Made by a program: the position numbers and the translations under genes. From Hypomyces perniciosus (Eukaryota; Ascomycota; Sordariomycetes; Hypocreales; Hypocreaceae): 64,000 bases of DNA. This document shows, piece by piece, positions 13,642 through 24,642 of this stretch. Numbering within the stretch: position 1 is the stretch's first letter; each line of letters starts with the position of its first letter. The notes beneath the pieces are model-generated. The model saw only the letters and a list, made by a program, of their open reading frames with translations, was not told the origin of the DNA and made no database searches. The DNA is taken from positions 1,019,501 to 1,083,500 of the forward strand of contig SPDT01000006.1 in assembly GCA_008477525.1 (NCBI GenBank), written 5' to 3'.

Positions 13642-14985
13642 ATGGAGCACCACCTATCCCTCCAACTCTTCAGCCATATCCCAATCACTTGCTTAATAAT
13701 GATAGCATCTTTATGCGATGTACTCCCACAGGCCTCCCATGTGCTCACATCAACTTGGGGAGGGCCACCGGAAGTGAGCCAATGCAGCCTGCTCCCAGGC
13801 GGACACTCGGATACCACTGCTCCACCTGTGGTTTTTGTGTCGGACCCGATACGCGCATTCGATTCCTGGAAAGATGAAGACGGATGGACAGGTATAGAGA
13901 GGATGATTGATAGCTATCTGGGTGTCTTTCGAATGATTGATAATGATGCTTCTCATGCGCTTTTGCTACCAACGGACCTGTTTGGGGTACGTGAAAAAGT
14001 TGAGCCCGTTATAAAGAAACGAGGATGGCCTTATTCAGAGAATAGCCTGTACGATATCGCTCCCGCATTTGGCTGGTCGTTTTTCTTGCCTTCGGGTTAT
14101 CCAGGAATCGAATCCGAAGAGAGGCGCCTTGGCCCTTTCCCAGAGGCGGGACACAACATGATTTTCAAACATCAAGGCCGGCTGTCTTTTCTGGAGAAGG
14201 ATAAGGTCGAAGAGCGGCTAGGCCGCCTCTATCTTTCTTCCTGGGAGGACTATGTACTGCGTTTGCGGGCTATCCTGGCTGAAAAGACCTGGTTTGGCTT
14301 TGATCTCGACGACACGCTCCACGATTTTAGCCGGGCTTCTGGCATGGCCGCGTGCCATTCTCTCAATGTCCTCATTGAACTATATGATGTGGCCGTCCCT
14401 GAATCGGGATGCATCTGCTGTCAATTCGTCAAAAGAATGACATCCAGGGGGGCCTATTCCGATGGGAGAAAAGAGCTTGACTACGTTAAGGAGAGGCTTG
14501 ACGGCATCATGCATCACTATTCAATCCCACACAACGAGAGCTTTCTGCACAATCTCACCATCTTTTATGGTGCCCATTTCAAGCGGTCGCTGGAGCCGAA
14601 GTGCGGAGCGCACAGTCTGTTTGAGACTCTCAAAGCCATGGGGAAGAAGATTGTAGTCATATCCGAGGGCCCAGGGGATTTGCAGGATTGGGTGGTGGAC
14701 AAGATTGGGCTTGCTGAGCACATTGACTTTCTCGCGACGTCAAACTTTTTCCGCTTGAACAAGACAGGTGGATTGTTTCCCAAGGTCCTGGAACATCTGG
14801 GCATCGATCCATCGGATATGGCATTTATTGGCAACAGTTTGGAGCGGGATATAAAGCCTGCTCTCGCTGAGGGCATCTTCTCTCTTCACTATTCAGAGAA
14901 GGACTTGGTGGACCTAAGTGAGCCTACGCCTAGGATTAATACGCTGAAGAAACTGGAGTATATCCTTACCTACGGGTCTTCTTGA
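13642..14985 (+). CDS. HAD-superfamily hydrolase with extra N-terminal module
   Basis: Intronless, 447 residues from the ATG at 13642 (428 from the in-frame ATG at 13699). The C-terminal half is a haloacid-dehalogenase fold: motif I FDLDDTL at 219-225 (nucleophile Asp221, acid-base Asp223), motif II VISEG, motif III Lys in GGLFPK, and motif IV GNSLERD. A cap of about 100 residues lies between motifs I and II. All catalytic residues are present, so a phosphatase or dehalogenase activity is likely; the substrate is unknown. The first roughly 200 residues are not part of a standard HAD protein; they carry a VFVSDPIRAFD start and an LFGVREKVEP segment that I do not recognise. The far N-terminus is hydrophobic from the upstream ATG, but the TATA position argues against that start. 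Confidence 0.82.
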   Translation: MEHHLSLQLFSHIPITCLIMIASLCDVLPQASHVLTSTWGGPPEVSQCSLLPGGHSDTTAPPVVFVSDPIRAFDSWKDEDGWTGIERMIDSYLGVFRMIDNDASHALLLPTDLFGVREKVEPVIKKRGWPYSENSLYDIAPAFGWSFFLPSGYPGIESEERRLGPFPEAGHNMIFKHQGRLSFLEKDKVEERLGRLYLSSWEDYVLRLRAILAEKTWFGFDLDDTLHDFSRASGMAACHSLNVLIELYDVAVPESGCICCQFVKRMTSRGAYSDGRKELDYVKERLDGIMHHYSIPHNESFLHNLTIFYGAHFKRSLEPKCGAHSLFETLKAMGKKIVVISEGPGDLQDWVVDKIGLAEHIDFLATSNFFRLNKTGGLFPKVLEHLGIDPSDMAFIGNSLERDIKPALAEGIFSLHYSEKDLVDLSEPTPRINTLKKLEYILTYGSS

Positions 14986-15170
14986 TTCATCAACGGACTT
15001 TAGGATTAATACTGGGACTAGAGAAAGCTCATAGACATATACTACCACTCATTTCATTATTTTAGGAAATGCCACTTGGCAACTATGACTACTCCTACGA
15101 CTAGAAGCAACTTTGCCCTTCAATCCCCTTCATCTCAGCTTTCGCCACTGCCTTCACCCACAAGACCCTT

Positions 15171-16134
15171 TTAGCCAACTATGCCGTCTTCGGCCCTCTC
15201 GCTCATCACCTCAATCATTAGATTGGCATCCTCGTCACGGTTAGCCTGTCGATATAGGCTGACCAATGCGATTCCCATTGAAGAATAGAGGTGAGAAGAC
15301 GAATGTAGACTCCGCATCTCAAAGTCAGCCAGACCAAGGCTTGGTCCTGCCTTGTCTCGCCAAGCTACTACTGCTAGACGTCTGGTATGGGCCATACAGT
15401 AGAGGCAGACTTCACCTGGATGAGTCCGACCCCTCTTCATCAGGAATACCCAGACCTTGGCAATTATTCCTTCAAGCACCAGAACGGCAGATTCGGCAAT
15501 GTCTCCATGGCATAGCTGTGATATGGACTCCACCAGCTCGAGCACAGCGTCGTAGTTCCACTCAAGCTCACCTACGGCTGCCCACACCTGCTCGACCAGC
15601 CATGCCCCATGTTCGTGATTACCATGCCGAGCGCATGCGGCGGCCGTTTTCACTAACCAGATGCTACGGGGTTCTCGAGAGTGCGCCTTGCGACCCTTTG
15701 GCCGGTTGTCGAAAAGTGTCCGCATCGTCTGGACCTCGACGTGCCTGGACTTGTGCTCGTGGTTGGACTTCCGGTAGGCTTCGGTAAGTGCTAGCGACCA
15801 TAGGGAGAACATAGACGTCTCGGCATCGTCACTGCAGGCCTCCTGGCGAGACAGTAGCGACAACCACAGACCTTCTCGCAGAATGAGACTGTCGGATGGG
15901 GATTTCTGCGCGAGTCTGTCCACCCGGCGACTGGGGGCTGCCTCCTTCTAGGCATAGTTCCATGGCTCCATATTCACTACGAAAGACGCGTTGGAGAATG
16001 AGCTCCTTTTATCCTTCATAGGCTGCCTGGATAGAACGGCAGGCGAGGACGGCTGACTGCAGATCGGCAAGGCAAGGCAGCCTTTCCAGGATGGCATAGC
16101 GCACCTCGACTGGAATAGCTGCAAATGGATCCAT
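15171..16134 (-). pseudogene. F-box-type protein relic (stop plus frameshift)
   Basis: From Met at 16134 a 41-residue frame gives an F-box-like start (MDPFAAIPVEVRYAILERL, then CLADLQSAVLACRSI) before a TAA at 16011-16009. The same frame continues with KELILQRVFRSEYG, the usual next segment of such proteins. The following 250-codon frame (15923-15171) is offset by one base, so at least one indel or missed intron lies between about 15930 and 15960. That frame is rich in helices, with motifs such as SLYRQANRDEDANLM near its end, as in hypothetical helical-repeat proteins of Fusarium-like fungi. I infer a dead or dying gene; a spliced gene is less likely because no clean splice pair removes both faults. 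Confidence 0.6.
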
Positions 16135-17357
16135 CCTGGGCTCGGTTCCAGTTACAACGTAGAGGCGGATATACAGCCAAGAAGTAAGTAGGCACGACAG
16201 CTGGGTATAAATTTATGCAATATGCCTGGAGAGACAAGGTATGCACACTACCTACCTATTTATGGTCGTAGCCTCATTCAGCGCGCATTCCAACCCGATT
16301 AGGCACCTTCCGACACAATTTGAGTAGGTTCCAACTTTCGCCAAGTCTAGGTTATGTTGACACTACACTTATTCATACCGACTGTCTCCAAAGCCATATG
16401 TATGTAAAGTACATCCGAATAACCTCTTTAACGATGTCAATTTTGAAGGTATTTGGTAAGTACGTATAAAATGCATCAGATATTAGAAGAGACAGGTGAG
16501 AGATGGTGTCGTATTTTCGTAAATTCGGAGGAATCGCCGCACTTGTAGTCGAGAAAATAGTACGACGCTTTGAAATTATGTATTCACGCTTACCCTTGGC
16601 TTTTCTACTCTCTCAGCTGCTGGAACACTGTGGTACGGTTTGCATATGGCGCTTCAATACTATTTGAGGGGAGGCACGGAGTACGGAGTAAACGGGGCCC
16701 ACCGATCACGACGGCCGGCGCGGGGCCGGGGTTAGTGGGGCCTCCCCGACTGTCAAAGAAATCCCCCAAAACGAAGCTCACCTACTCCGTACATATAGTT
16801 TAACAAGGTATAATCCAACCTCCTAAGTCAGATTTCCTGTTTTCCTGGGGAAGGACAGGCCCTCGATGTAGTGTTCTTTAATGTCGTTTTTGAGTGGATG
16901 CGGTATTTCCCCACATACTTGTACATATATTTGATGCATGTACACGTCTTGACGCACACCCGTGCCTTTCCTACTTGTCTGCACCGCACTGCATCTCGTT
17001 AGCTTTTGTGGCTATGGGAAATGCTTGTTTTCTTGCCTTCCACTATGTTAGTTGGAAAGCTCAAGGATGTCGATCTCCATGAGCCCGCAAATGGGAGGCG
17101 CAAGCACAGCCCGACACGTCAACGTTCAAAGGTGAATAAATTCTATATATAAACCGGCAATAAAAGTTTCTCCTGAGACCTTAATTTAACGATTTAGCAC
17201 AAAGCGGTAATGGCCGATCGCAGTGCATTGGCGCAGCAGATCTCAGTCCCACCTTTTTGTCTCTGATGATATCACAGATTTGGTGGCACTGCTGTCCGAA
17301 AGAGGAAATACGCAGCGCTCCGCTGTTTCTAGGCGCGGACACAGCTCGAAGAACTTC
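16135..17357. other. Intergenic region, no gene seen
   Basis: Promoter side of the TAP-like peptidase gene. A GGAGTACGGAGTA motif at 16678-16690 and an ACTCCGTAC near 16790 flank a GC-rich block. Two TATATAAA boxes occur (near 17143 and 17358). No reading frame is convincing. Confidence 0.5.
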
Positions 17358-17365
17358 TATATAAA
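17358..17365 (+). promoter_or_regulatory. TATA box of the TAP-like peptidase gene
   Basis: TATATAAA 77 bp before the ATG at 17442, a normal fungal spacing. Confidence 0.5.
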
Positions 17366-17441
17366 CCTCGAGATAGAGCCACCATTACATGTCGATGCCA
17401 GAGCCATAGACTCAAGCAATTCTTGATCTTCGTCTAACACG

Positions 17442-19247
17442 ATGCATCTTCTTCAATCGCTAGCTGCGCCGCTGCCTCTGCTGGCATTGGGCGTGAACGC
17501 CTATCCTGCCCAGGAGCAACACGCTGCGCGAACCCAACATGAAGCCATTCACTGGAAGCCATGCCAGAAGCCGAATCCGACGACACTTCAATGCGCTACC
17601 CTCAAAGTCCCCCTCGATTACACGGATAAAAAGTCGAAAGATACGTTGGACCTCTCTCTTCTTCGCTTTCCTGCGAAGTCCGAGGGTTCCACGAAGCGCT
17701 CTATCCTGCTCAACTTTGGAGGCCCTGGTGCCGACGGTGTCGCAGACTTTGACTACTTTGCGAAGCGCATCCAAGCGTAAGATGATGGGATTTTAATTAA
17801 ATTAGAGACGATGATTGCTTACATTCCATAGCGCGACTGGCGGTATCCATGACCTCGTCACATTCGTCCCACGGTATGCTCGGCCCCTTGTTTCACAGAC
17901 CGCGACTAACACAATTCCCAGCGGAACAAACGACACCCTCGCCTTCTCTTGCTACCAAGATGACATCTCGCGAGCAATCGGGACATCCGCACTGACGGGT
18001 AACGCCTCTGATGTCGCTCTCCCTACCGTCTGGGCCAAAGCCACCATCTTCACCGACAACTGCTACGCAGCGCAAAATAAGACTGGCCAGCTAATCGGTA
18101 CAGCTTTCGCGGCACGAGACATGATGCAGATTGTCGACGCCCTTGGCGAGGATGGCATGCTGCGCTACTGGGGCGTCTCGTACGGAACCGTGCTTGGAGA
18201 GACAGCCGTGGCCATGTTTCCCGAGAGGGTTGACAAGGTGGTGCTGGACGGTGTTGTCAATCCGTTTGAGTACTACGCGAACCGGTATGTTTTTTTTTTT
18301 GGCTTGTCGTCTTTTTCTTTCCTTTACACTGACTTTGTAAATAGTGAAACCGGGGTCCTCGCAGACCTCGATGCCGTTTTCCGCGGCTTCTGCAAGGGTT
18401 GCGTCGCCGCCCCCGAAGCATGCCCCCTGGGTCAAAATCTTACCGCCGAGCAGCTCGAGGACAAGATCTACGATTTCTTCGAATGGCTCAAGTACAATCC
18501 AATCCCCATCCCCAGTCCCTCCCTCCCCGGTGGCGGCATCATCCTCGACTACAGCGCCGTCAGGTCCTTTCTCCAACCGACCCTTGACTTCCCCGCCAAC
18601 TGGCCCTCCGTGGCTGGTCAGATCCACGCCCTCATGGCCGGTAATCTGACTGCCTTGGGGGACCTGTTCGCCGAGGGTGGCATCCAGTCGGGGTTCACGG
18701 CCGAGGCGTTGCAGGGCATCAAGTGCAGCGATGTGCGGCAGCACAACAGCCAGCTGAAGGACATGCTGCCGCTGTTTGAGGAGAGGCACAAGAAGAGTAA
18801 GTTCTTTGGGGATGTGACAGACGATATGCCCGCGCGTTGCGCGCAGTGGAAGTTGCCAGCCAAGGAGCGGTACATGGGCGACTTCAAGGTGAAGCCAAAG
18901 AACCCAGTGCTAGTGATTGGCAACACGTACGATCCGGTGACGCCACTTGTGTCAGCGAGGAATGTCAGTGAGACGTTTGAGGGGAGTGTGTTGCTCCAGC
19001 AGGACGGCTACGGAGTAGGTTTCTTTCTCTCTGTTCATCTCACTCACTCAGGCTAACACCGGTGTAGCATGACAGTCTGATCCAGGGTTCTCTATGCACG
19101 GCGAGGGCAGTCAGGTCGTACTTTGTCAACGGTACGCTGCCCAAGAAGGGAACCCAGTGCGAGGTCAAAGTGAAGCTTTTCTCTGGCGAGGATGGCTGGG
19201 ATGAGGTTGTTAAACAGCTGGAGGCGAACCCGAATGCTACCAACTAA
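17442..19247 (+). CDS. Secreted TAP-like alpha/beta-hydrolase (tripeptidyl aminopeptidase type, S33)
   Basis: Five exons, 17442..17776, 17832..17873, 17922..18284, 18345..19014 and 19068..19247, give 529 residues; every junction keeps phase. A signal peptide of about 20 residues ends ...ALGVNA. The alpha/beta-hydrolase core has the oxyanion-loop motif NFGGPG, nucleophile elbow GVSYG with Ser212, Asp443 in GNTYDPVTP, and His471 in GYGHDS. The last two lie in the C-terminal TAP-like domain, and His471 is encoded by the first codon of exon 5. So the triad is complete only in the spliced product. Several NXT/S sites suit a secreted glycoprotein. The likely role is extracellular release of short peptides or hydrolysis of small esters; the family is functionally mixed, so the substrate is uncertain. 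The second exon is only 42 bp. Confidence 0.92.
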
Positions 19248-20274
19248 GTTTCGATTGAGACATGTCCGAGATGTCAGTGATAGTGGGGAGGATAAGGAGG
19301 GGCGAGGGGCATTTCTTTCTAGACTATCCCGTAATATTATAGAGTAATTGAGGCTATTCGTAGGCACATACCACCATGGGTAGTGGAAAATTCGGGGTCC
19401 CGCCCAGCCCTTGCCTTGAGTCCAATCTCTTCCATTTTTTGCACCCCAAAACTCCATATTTAGACATGATGCAATCCGCTTTTGGAGGTCAGTGAACGCC
19501 GCACTCAGACACTCACCACTGTTTATTGGTCCTTTACCTATAATTAAAACGGAGCCAACACTGCTACCGTTTTACACCTCGGCGCTTTTAGATCGAGTTC
19601 CCCGTCAAAGACACCATATATATCAGATTCATTAATACGGTATATACTATATTTACTTGTATCTCTTGGTGTTCTCGTTAGTTGTATGGCGGAAGTATGG
19701 ACCAAGAACTGCACGGGTGTACGAAGTAATCTTATGAGAGAAACCAGGACTATAATGGTATGCTCAGTACAAAGTGGGTGAGCTAGAATAGCCTTATAGA
19801 CCGTAATTACGCAGCTCCCCTTGCCTACGGGCGCTGTTACGACCCCTGCACTGGTGGAACGGAAAAGTTCAGCCCTCTTCGGGAGCGAATTTTTTTTTTC
19901 CCATTCCTCTTATTAGTCGTCTATTCGAATTCGGGATTGAGTCTTTTTTTTAACCCCATACGAAGTACTGTTTGGCTCGTTTCAAGCCTCCGCCATTTAA
20001 CTGCAATTAGTGCATAAAATACCTAACAAGTGGGTCCCATAAATAACCTATTCTTATAAGACTTTTTACCCCACCTTAATATAAAAACCCACTGGGTACC
20101 CCTACTTATGTATATCCTCTTTTTTAACCTATAGGCCCAAAATCACACATCCCATAGTCTTGACCCCTAACTGCGATCTGGTAAATCGTTTAGTTCCACG
20201 TTGACTAGCTGTGCCACGGTGCTACAGCAGTCAAGATAGATAACTAGTTCACTACCACCTCAACCATCCATTTG
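19248..20274. other. AT-rich non-coding region
   Basis: No gene. It shows short-repeat and transposon-derived character, including a TGTTACGACCC start at 19836 that resembles the 5' edge of fungal LTRs. The right edge and a target duplication could not be placed. Confidence 0.5.
19836..20222. repeat. Possible solo LTR (TGTTACGACCC-type), right edge uncertain
   Basis: Starts TGTTACGACCCCTGCA; the same TGTTACGACCC word recurs at about 30261 and a related TGTGACGACCC near 24934. LTRs of fungal Gypsy elements often begin TGTTA. The right boundary is a guess and no internal coding region is attached. Confidence 0.3.
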
Positions 20275-20583
20275 CTAATAGAAGTTGCACCGATCTCTGT
20301 CCGCTTTTAACAGCTCCATTACCCCCAGTGGCATCGACGGTAGGCCAAGCGTCACGTTCATTTCCGCCTCACACAGCACCATAAACCGTCTGCGCCTATC
20401 TTTGGAGTCGGTCGTCGGCTGTGACGGACTAGATAGAGACTGAATATTGTCGCTGATAATGTGGTTATGGAAGTCCACGCCAACCACAGGTTTGGCCTCA
20501 GCATATGATAAGGAAATCTTCAAGAAGAGGCTGGGCTTGGGAATATTTGCAACTTCCGCGTTCCGGAAGGAACCAGTTGTCAT
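20275..20583 (-). CDS. Small open frame, 102 codons, unrecognised
   Basis: Starts MTTGSFRNAEVANIPKPSLF and ends at a stop at 20275. Composition is protein-like (charged cluster KDRRRR, few rare residues), but no motif, signal peptide or membrane segment is visible. It sits between a possible LTR and the end of the subtilisin gene. It may be a gene fragment rather than a functional gene. Confidence 0.25.
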   Translation of the reverse strand: MTTGSFRNAEVANIPKPSLFLKISLSYAEAKPVVGVDFHNHIISDNIQSLSSPSQPTTDSKDRRRRFMVLCEAEMNVTLGLPSMPLGVMELLKADRDRCNFY

Positions 20584-21081
20584 GAACAGTCCCGTGACAA
20601 GAATATAAAGTCTTTCATTATAAATCTATTTCTAGAAGTTCTGCTACATAATGCAACTATCTATACGGAGTACAAGGGTGTATGGCGCATCTACCCCGAG
20701 GTTGGGGTGTAAATAGCAGGGATACGACACACGAGGAAAGAAGCTGAAGTAGGAAAAGCCTCGCAATAAATCAGTCAATTAAAGGATCAACCCAGTAGAT
20801 TGACCCCATCGTAGCGTAATCGCCGCTCCTTGGCATCTAACAGTATCGATAATAGCCTGGATACCAGGCTCAGGCGAATCTGGGTCACCTATACCACCAC
20901 GGCTAACGGGAACAATTGCTGCAGGGTTGATTGAGAATATGGTTGGTTAGGAGGTTCTCCTTGATCTCGCCTCCAGATGCATCCTAGGAACCTCTAGGCT
21001 GGTGGCATACCAGATGAGCGTCATGCTGGTCAGCAGCTATGCCGTGTGCGTTGAAACTGTCGGATCGAGACTTTTCGCTGA
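20584..21081. other. Coding-like remnant downstream of the subtilisin gene
   Basis: On the minus strand two stretches read as protein: one around 21050-20990 (SFNAHGIAADQHDAH, VCHQPRGS, then TAG) and one around 20945-20780 (TIFSINPAAIVPVSRGG and following). They lack a start and are separated by frame changes. They could be former 3' exons of the subtilisin gene or an unrelated relic. Confidence 0.35.
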
Positions 21082-24000
21082 TTAACAATGGGAGGGCTTG
21101 GCATAAACTGTTAGCATACCACCAATTTCCCGCGAGCGATCAGGGCTTCTGTAACTACTTACAACATTGACTGGGGGATCACTGTCCAAGTCAGCTTCAG
21201 TGGTGGCATTATCGGCATGGGTATGGCCGTCTTGAGCTCCGGCTGTACTCCTACGCAAGTTGTGTAGATTACAGGGGTTGACGACAACACCGTTCCAAGC
21301 AACGTTGGGAAAGTCACGACCTCTCGCTGGGTAGCGGGACCAGCTCCAGGCCTTGATGATGTTCAACACCGAAGGGGCAATTCGCTCAAAGCCGCCGCCA
21401 TAGATGGCCGTCTGAATTTTTGGATTGGGATGGGCCATGAGGTATGCGACCAAGCCAGAAATGATTGGGGCCGAGAGGGACGTGCCTTGGGAGGCTGAAT
21501 ACGACCCATCATGTTTGGCGATGGGCACGGGAGCACCCAAAGCATAAGCCGACAGGCACGTTGATGTCGAATCCGCCAAATCGCACTTGGCAGTGAACTC
21601 AGTTCTCTCCCCAGTTGGGAGAACTGAGCCAACAGAAATGAAACCGTCAATCATCGACGCGAAAGTGCCCGGGAATTCGGAAGATGCTAGGCCGGCTGCT
21701 CCTGGTTGTCGACCGTTGTTGCCTGCTGCGGCGACTGGGACAGCGCCAATGCTAATGAACTTGAGCATAGCTTTGGCCATCCAGTGATCCAAGCTGGGGG
21801 TTACGCCTAACGGCCCCCCGTAGGACAGATTAACTACGGCCTTGCCTTTTCTTTGTTTTGCGAAAATGTGATGGTACACAGTATCAAAAGCTCTGAGATT
21901 TTGATCCTGGAATGATGAGTTGAAAGCAACGCTGACTAGGTTGGCATATGATGCAACGCCCAGACTCTTGCCAAGTGCTAGTGAAGCCACTGCTGTGCCA
22001 TGCTCTGGTGCGGGTGTGAAATGACGATCTACGATTTCAGGATCCGTTGTGGTCCCAGCGAATTCCTATTTTGTTCATTAGCTTTGGTTGTATAACGCAC
22101 GGTCATGAAGCACTATGCACGGGGACTTACCGGATGATTGAGATTCACACCAGTATCAAGAACGTAGATTGTGATGCCTTCTCCAGGGTTACGCTCGCGT
22201 ATATACTTATTCTTTACCTCGAATTCTGGATGCGAGTTGTCAAACCATGTCTCACTCAGTTGGTATAGGTGGAGCAGAGGTATGCCACCAATTCCGCGGT
22301 CACGAAATCGTAGGTCTGTCTTCGGTATGATGGTATCCAGGCGAACACTAGGCCTTGCAGGATCGGTGCGTTTACCAATGTGGGAAGGTCCTAATTCTGG
22401 GATGTAGTTTGGACCAACAGAGTGCACCAGTGGATTCTTTTGCACGCGTGCTAGTTCTGTGTCGTTAAGGCTTACTACCCGCGCGATAGCAAATACGCTA
22501 TTAAGGACTTTATCATCAGAATCGTGAGAAAAGGTATCCGTAAAGGCCTGGAAGTCGCTTTCCGAAACTCCATCTGCTGCCACGATGAAGTAAGGTGTCC
22601 CCGTGGCGGAGCTGGATGTAGTAGTAGTGGTAGTGGTAGTAATAGTGGCTGAAGGAACGGAGCCTGGTGTTGTTGTTGGTGATCCGCTACCCAAAGGATG
22701 CAAATGAAGAAACGCTTGAGCAAGGAGCGCAACTAGATGAAAGAAGATAAAGTCAATTACTTGTTGAAGAATTGGGAGTGTATACATCTTATACTTACAC
22801 ACTCCAAAACCAGCTGCTATAGATTCGAGGGTAGAACCGCTAATTATGCCAATCTTCTCAGTCTGTGAGTAGCGTTAGGGTCAGTCGTTTAAGACAACTA
22901 GGGGAGAAGAGATGGGGGAAAGCCTACCACAGCGCTCGCTACTTGCAAATCCCTGGCTATATTCAGAAGCGGCTCAGTGGAGCCGGAGCTGGAAATTGAT
23001 TGCAGATCATCTTCCATAGCATCATAAACGTTTTGAAGATGCTGTAGGGGAATTTCGACTGGAATGATTTAGTAGAAGCAACCATGATGAAAGGGCTTAT
23101 GCGATAACTCACAAGCGTCATCCATATGGTGTAGAGTGGGCGGATCAACCTAGTCATCGCTGTATTAGTGTTTTCTCACCTTCATAGTAAAATAAGGGGT
23201 AACTCTTACAAACGGGTTGGCCTGATTCGGCCGTAAAACGTCATCGCTGGCTGCTCGCAAAAAGAGGCTGCCTCCGTTGGCTTCTGCCTGAGCTATTCGC
23301 AATATATATTAGAGCCTGAGATGCCAAAGCAGACAGTTGAGACCCTACCTAAAATGCTCTGGACATAACGGTATTGCCTCGAGATATCGGTTATTTCGTG
23401 CTCCAGCTGTGTGACCGTGAGACTTTGTCGCTTCACAGGCCACCAGCGCTTTTTGCCCTCCTTACCGCCGTTATGCTGATGTGCCCACTGCTGGATGAGG
23501 TTGTTGTATTGGTTAGTAAGTTGCGTCAGCTTGTACAGCGAGCTGTTATATTGCAGTAAGACCTCGGTAAGCTGAGCAAGGGTCGGGTCGGTCCATGTCG
23601 TGTCCCCGTAAACTTGCACCCTGTTGCTGGCACCGCAGTACTCCCTCGCATTTCCTGTACAAGGTATATTGCAGTCGCTATCGGACACAGTGTTGTTAGT
23701 GTGAAGAGTATTGCCGACGAAGCACTGAGTACCAAACTCAACACCAGCATAACGGAGACTTCGTTTCTTGGCCGATGCTATGCATTCCTCCACGGACATG
23801 GTTTCATCGGTACTGTTACCAACAACTAGCGCATGTGACTGGGCACTATCAATATAGCAACCTTGATATTTAAAGTCTCCAACCTGCTGTACAATAGTAG
23901 GATTGACAGGTATACTAGTTTGTGATGTTTCCGGCTTCGTTGTCGTTGTACTCGTACTTGTTTGCGAGATGACCGACTTCGTTGTCGTTGTAGTCATACT

Positions 24001-24642
24001 TGTTTGCGATATCCCCGAGTTTGTGGATATTATAGACGTGCTTGTTTGCGATATTGCCGACTTTGTTTTCGTTGTAGGCTGAGGACCTGAACTCGAACCA
24101 CTTATGCAGGGAGTCGATCCAGTGCCGCAAGTCTGTCCAGGTTGACATGCGTTGCATAAGGTGCCCACCTGGCAAGTCACCGAAGGATTATCGCAGCAGA
24201 CAGTATCAGAGCGGTAGCAATTGCCATGGCTTGATTTGGATTGTATAATTAGCCTATGTTTCTTTCACAGTGGAGCATATGAAAATCGCATTGGGGCTTA
24301 CCAGCAGATTCCACCGCTACATCCAACAGCGCTAAAGGTGTCTGGGTTCAGCGCGCAGAAGCTTAAGCCCTCCGGTATACAGGCCAGAGTTCCCTCAAAG
24401 TTGATGCAAGATTCTCCATCGGGACACTTGACGCCGCCCGGACACTGTTCCGTCACGCAAAGGAAGCCAGAAGGACATGAAGGATCCTGAGATGTACTTC
24501 GCTTTAGAAGTTGGACAGAGGAGGCCAAAAAAGGCTGATGAATCTGGGCTGGTGATGCCGAGCTTAAGAGTCCAAGAACTAAGACCGTGATAAAGCCACG
24601 TATAGCCCAAGAGGAGGCTCGTCGCGAAATAGATTCCTCCAT
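21082..24642 (-). CDS. Secreted Cys-rich / WSC / subtilisin (S8) chimeric protease
   Basis: Eight exons in phase: complement of 24302-24642, 23349-24229, 23210-23292, 23113-23149, 22928-23058, 22799-22862, 22131-22732 and 21082-22065; 1040 residues. The N-terminus has a hydrophobic signal segment (about 14-32). Next is a Cys-dense region (about 54-155), then a Ser/Thr-rich linker with a 14-residue repeat (173-219) and a WSC carbohydrate-binding domain (about 230-322). A helical region (about 325-540) and a second T/S linker lead to a subtilisin domain. The triad is complete: Asp705 (YVLDTG), His735 (EHGTAVA), oxyanion Asn829 (AAGNN) and Ser909 (GTSLSAP). WSC modules bind glucans or chitin, so wall-anchored proteolysis is likely. 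The C-terminus is uncertain: a GTAAGT inside the last exon may start another intron. Confidence 0.85.
23914..24054 (-). repeat. 42-bp minisatellite coding the Ser/Thr linker
   Basis: Just over three copies of a 14-residue unit that begins (I/T)SQTS and continues with Thr/Ser. It lies between the Cys-rich region and the WSC domain of the protease. Such units change copy number easily without shifting the frame. Confidence 0.75.

Noticed and set aside
18091..18789. 232-codon minus-strand frame
   Set aside because: Shadow of exons 3-4 of the TAP-like peptidase; it spans a real intron and has no protein features.
23914..24054. CRISPR-like spaced repeat
   Set aside because: The units are contiguous coding repeats of a Ser/Thr linker in a eukaryotic gene, with no spacers.
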